A stretch of DNA of 7,596 nucleotides from contig NZ_CALUCZ010000031.1 in NCBI RefSeq assembly GCF_943914685.1, positions 1 through 7,596 on the forward strand, written 5' to 3'. The stretch is from an uncultured Mobiluncus sp. Its GTDB lineage: Bacteria; Actinomycetota; Actinomycetes; Actinomycetales; Actinomycetaceae. How positions within the stretch are numbered: position 1 is the stretch's first letter; the number at the start of each line of letters is the position of its first letter. The notes beneath the pieces were generated by a model that worked only from the letters and a program-made list of their open reading frames with translations, did no database searches and was not told the origin of the DNA. The translations under genes were made by a program, and so were the position numbers. Positions 5,936 to 7,596 of this stretch are shown in pieces.

Positions 5936-6826
5936 TTACTCCGATAGAAACTCAACTGAAATGTTCGCTTGGCTCAAACGGTGGCGCATGACCGAAATCG
6001 CTTCCGGGTTTTCATCTATCAGCACGAAACGACGCTCCAGCTGTCCGGCGACCGCCCCGGTGGTGCCGGAACCTGCGAAAAAATCCAATACCCAATCCCC
6101 CGGACGGCTCGAAGCCTGGACGATACGCCGCAAAATCCCTTCAGGTTTTTGGGTGGCGTATCCCGTCTTTTCCTTACCTGTCGGAGAGACAATAGTGTGC
6201 CACCACACGTCGGTCGGGAGCTTGCCTCGCGCGGCCTTCTCCGGGGTGACCAAGCCGGGAGCCATATATGGTTCCCGGTCAACAGACTCAGAATCAAAAT
6301 AATACCTTTTTTGGTCTTTAACGTAGACGAGGATATTGTCGTGCTTGGCAGGCCATTTCCGTTTGGAACGCCCGCCGTAGTCATACGCCCAAATAATCTC
6401 ATTCAGGAAACAGTCCCGCCCAAATAACGCATCCAACAACACTTTTGCGTAGTGAACTTCGCGATAGTCCAAATGGAGGTATAACGTCCCGGTAGGGGCT
6501 AGTAAACGCCATGCCTCCTCTAAGCGCGGCTCTAAGAAACCCCAATAATCCGAAAAACTATCGTTATAGGCGGTGACTTTCCCACGCACGGTTTCATAGG
6601 TCTGGCCTTGGAACCCCACTCGTGAACCAGTTACCGGGGCATCGGTACGCACCGTTTTCAGAGACTGACGTGACTGTACTTTCCCCGTGTTGAACGGAGG
6701 ATCAATGTAAATAAGTTGAAAGGATTGGTCCGGCAGTCCCCGTAATATCGGCAGGTTATCCCCCGCCACTACCAGGTTTGGCCCCTCGGCACTCCAGGAG
6801 TTTGTAGACATCTGCGTGGTTTTCAA
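5936..6826 (-). CDS. Beta-class DNA methyltransferase (N6-adenine or N4-cytosine), solitary
   Basis: This 296-residue AdoMet-dependent DNA methyltransferase belongs to the N6_N4_Mtase family. Catalytic motif IV IDPPFNTGK is at residues 41-49. Motif I, the AdoMet-binding FFAGSGTT, comes late at 249-256, preceded by motif X-like TQKPEGILRRIV (225-236). The order IV...X-I is the beta class, with the target-recognition region in between, around 60-90 and 145-215. DPPF favours adenine-N6 methylation, as in Mod-type and CcrM-like enzymes. No restriction gene or specificity subunit is within view, so it looks solitary and may have an epigenetic role. The start is uncertain. A TTG at 6826 lies 6 bases after the HAD stop, with a GGAAAG about 12 bases upstream. 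An ATG at 6811 has no visible ribosome binding site. The U32 gene follows 11 bases downstream. Confidence 0.9.
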   Translation of the reverse strand: MKTTQMSTNSWSAEGPNLVVAGDNLPILRGLPDQSFQLIYIDPPFNTGKVQSRQSLKTVRTDAPVTGSRVGFQGQTYETVRGKVTAYNDSFSDYWGFLEPRLEEAWRLLAPTGTLYLHLDYREVHYAKVLLDALFGRDCFLNEIIWAYDYGGRSKRKWPAKHDNILVYVKDQKRYYFDSESVDREPYMAPGLVTPEKAARGKLPTDVWWHTIVSPTGKEKTGYATQKPEGILRRIVQASSRPGDWVLDFFAGSGTTGAVAGQLERRFVLIDENPEAISVMRHRLSQANISVEFLSE

Positions 6827-6832
6827 AGCAGT

Positions 6833-7516
6833 CTATTTCTTTCCCGGGTGGACGCCCAAAGCGCTCAGTAACTCGGCAGGTGTCGAGACGACCTGTACAG
6901 CCCCGCGTTCCTCGCCGGGCTGAGCCGTGTTACCCCAGGTAGTCAGGATTGCCGGAATCCCATTAATCTGAGCGCCCTCGATGTCATAGAACCGGTCCCC
7001 CACCATCACGACACGCCGCTTGTCTTGCGGCTCACTCAACCCGAACTGCTGTAAAGCCGCGGCAATGACCGCGGGTTTGTCCACTCGGGAAGTGCCCGGT
7101 ATCACACCTGAAACAACCTCAAAGAAATCTTCAATCCCCAGGTGCTGGAGAATCTCCAATGACATCTTTTGGTTCTTAGTGGTAGCCACTCCCAGACGGT
7201 ATCCCCTCGCCCGCAACTTTTCCAGCATTTCCTGAATACCGGGGTAAAGCGGCACGTCAATGGCGTTAGGCCAATACATTTCACGGTACCGAGCGACCAT
7301 AAAAGCCACCCGTTCCTCATCAGCATCGGGTTCCATGTCCCGCATGGAATCAGCGAGGGGCGGACCTACATATTTCTTGTAAGCGTCAGGCGGCAGCATC
7401 CGACCGTGCAGCTCCAGATCCAAAGCCGCAAAATACTCGGTAATACGCGATACGGAATCGGTCAGGGTGCCGTCCATATCCAGCAAAACGACTTCAACCC
7501 TGCTCAAGTCCACCAC
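6833..7516 (-). CDS. HAD-superfamily phosphatase (phosphoglycolate phosphatase-like)
   Basis: This is a haloacid dehalogenase-type hydrolase of subfamily IA, 227 residues, the usual length. Numbering from the GTG at 7516, motif I is LLDMDGTL (11-18) with nucleophile Asp13 and acid/base Asp15. Then come the cap domain with YVGPPL (49-54), motif II VATTKNQ (110-116), the motif III lysine in DKP (Lys147) and motif IV MVGDRFYDIEGA (171-182) with two metal-binding Asp. The sequence resembles Gph-like phosphatases, but sugar-phosphate or nucleotide substrates are equally possible. An ATG at 7540 would add eight residues but has no ribosome binding site. A near-perfect GGAGGGAGG sits 7 bases before the GTG at 7516, so I chose that start; a second GTG follows at 7513. 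It is the first gene of the leftward operon, with the methyltransferase start only 6 bases after its stop. Confidence 0.9.
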   Translation of the reverse strand: MVDLSRVEVVLLDMDGTLTDSVSRITEYFAALDLELHGRMLPPDAYKKYVGPPLADSMRDMEPDADEERVAFMVARYREMYWPNAIDVPLYPGIQEMLEKLRARGYRLGVATTKNQKMSLEILQHLGIEDFFEVVSGVIPGTSRVDKPAVIAAALQQFGLSEPQDKRRVVMVGDRFYDIEGAQINGIPAILTTWGNTAQPGEERGAVQVVSTPAELLSALGVHPGKK

Positions 7517-7523
7517 GATGCTG

Positions 7524-7532
7524 CCTCCCTCC
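7524..7532 (-). promoter_or_regulatory. Strong ribosome binding site deciding the HAD start
   Basis: On the minus strand GGAGGGAGG lies 7 bases before GTG 7516. It falls inside the reading frame that would begin at ATG 7540, which argues against that longer start. Confidence 0.7.
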
Positions 7533-7540
7533 CCGAGCAT

Positions 7541-7596
7541 GCCCGGAAAACTGCCCGAAAAGACTTATGAAATAATTAAATACGTAACGCCCAGCA
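7541..7596 (-). promoter_or_regulatory. AT-rich upstream region, possible operon promoter
   Basis: The 56 bases before the HAD gene contain an AT-rich island (about 7562-7584; minus strand TATTTAATTATTTCATAAG) within otherwise GC-richer DNA. This is where a promoter for the leftward four-gene set would be expected. No pair of -35 and -10 boxes at good spacing stands out. The window ends here. Confidence 0.3.

Overview
The window looks like a chromosomal segment of a mid-G+C Gram-positive bacterium, probably Actinomycetota. The basis is the coding style (several GTG starts, one likely TTG start, dense operons, GGAGG-type ribosome binding sites) and the protein types. A member of the Actinomycetaceae would fit, but the sequence alone cannot fix the genus.

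Left part, 1-2522 (plus strand): the 3' end of an IS3-family (IS150-like) insertion sequence, with a transposase interrupted by a one-base frameshift and a recognisable right terminal repeat ending at 883. A 236-base gap follows, containing a minus-strand hairpin with a T-rich tail that serves no visible gene. Then come two tightly coupled genes (1120-1575 and 1581-2450) encoding acidic, soluble-looking proteins. I do not recognise the first with confidence. The second has three blocks that resemble the ADP-ribosylglycohydrolase (ARH/DraG) fold but lacks the metal-binding and catalytic acidic residues. Two hairpins follow its stop codon.

Middle, 2523-3815 (plus strand): about 150 bases with no recognisable gene, then the last ~56 codons of a sugar-porter (major facilitator) gene whose 5' part is missing, then an intact PfkB-family sugar kinase, most likely a fructokinase. 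The transporter tail is 5 bases from the kinase start. This was evidently a sugar uptake and phosphorylation operon that lost most of its permease when the accessory DNA to its left arrived or rearranged.

Right part, 3871-7540 (minus strand): a compact leftward set of a HAD-superfamily phosphatase, a beta-class N6/N4 DNA methyltransferase without a restriction partner in view, a U32-family protein resembling TrhP-type tRNA hydroxylation proteins, and a GNAT acetyltransferase. The first three are 6-11 bases apart and probably co-transcribed. The GNAT gene follows after 86 bases. This side looks like ordinary chromosome.

The least explained piece is the 1120-2450 gene pair next to the broken transposase. 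No CRISPR array, tRNA, rRNA or complete defence system is visible.
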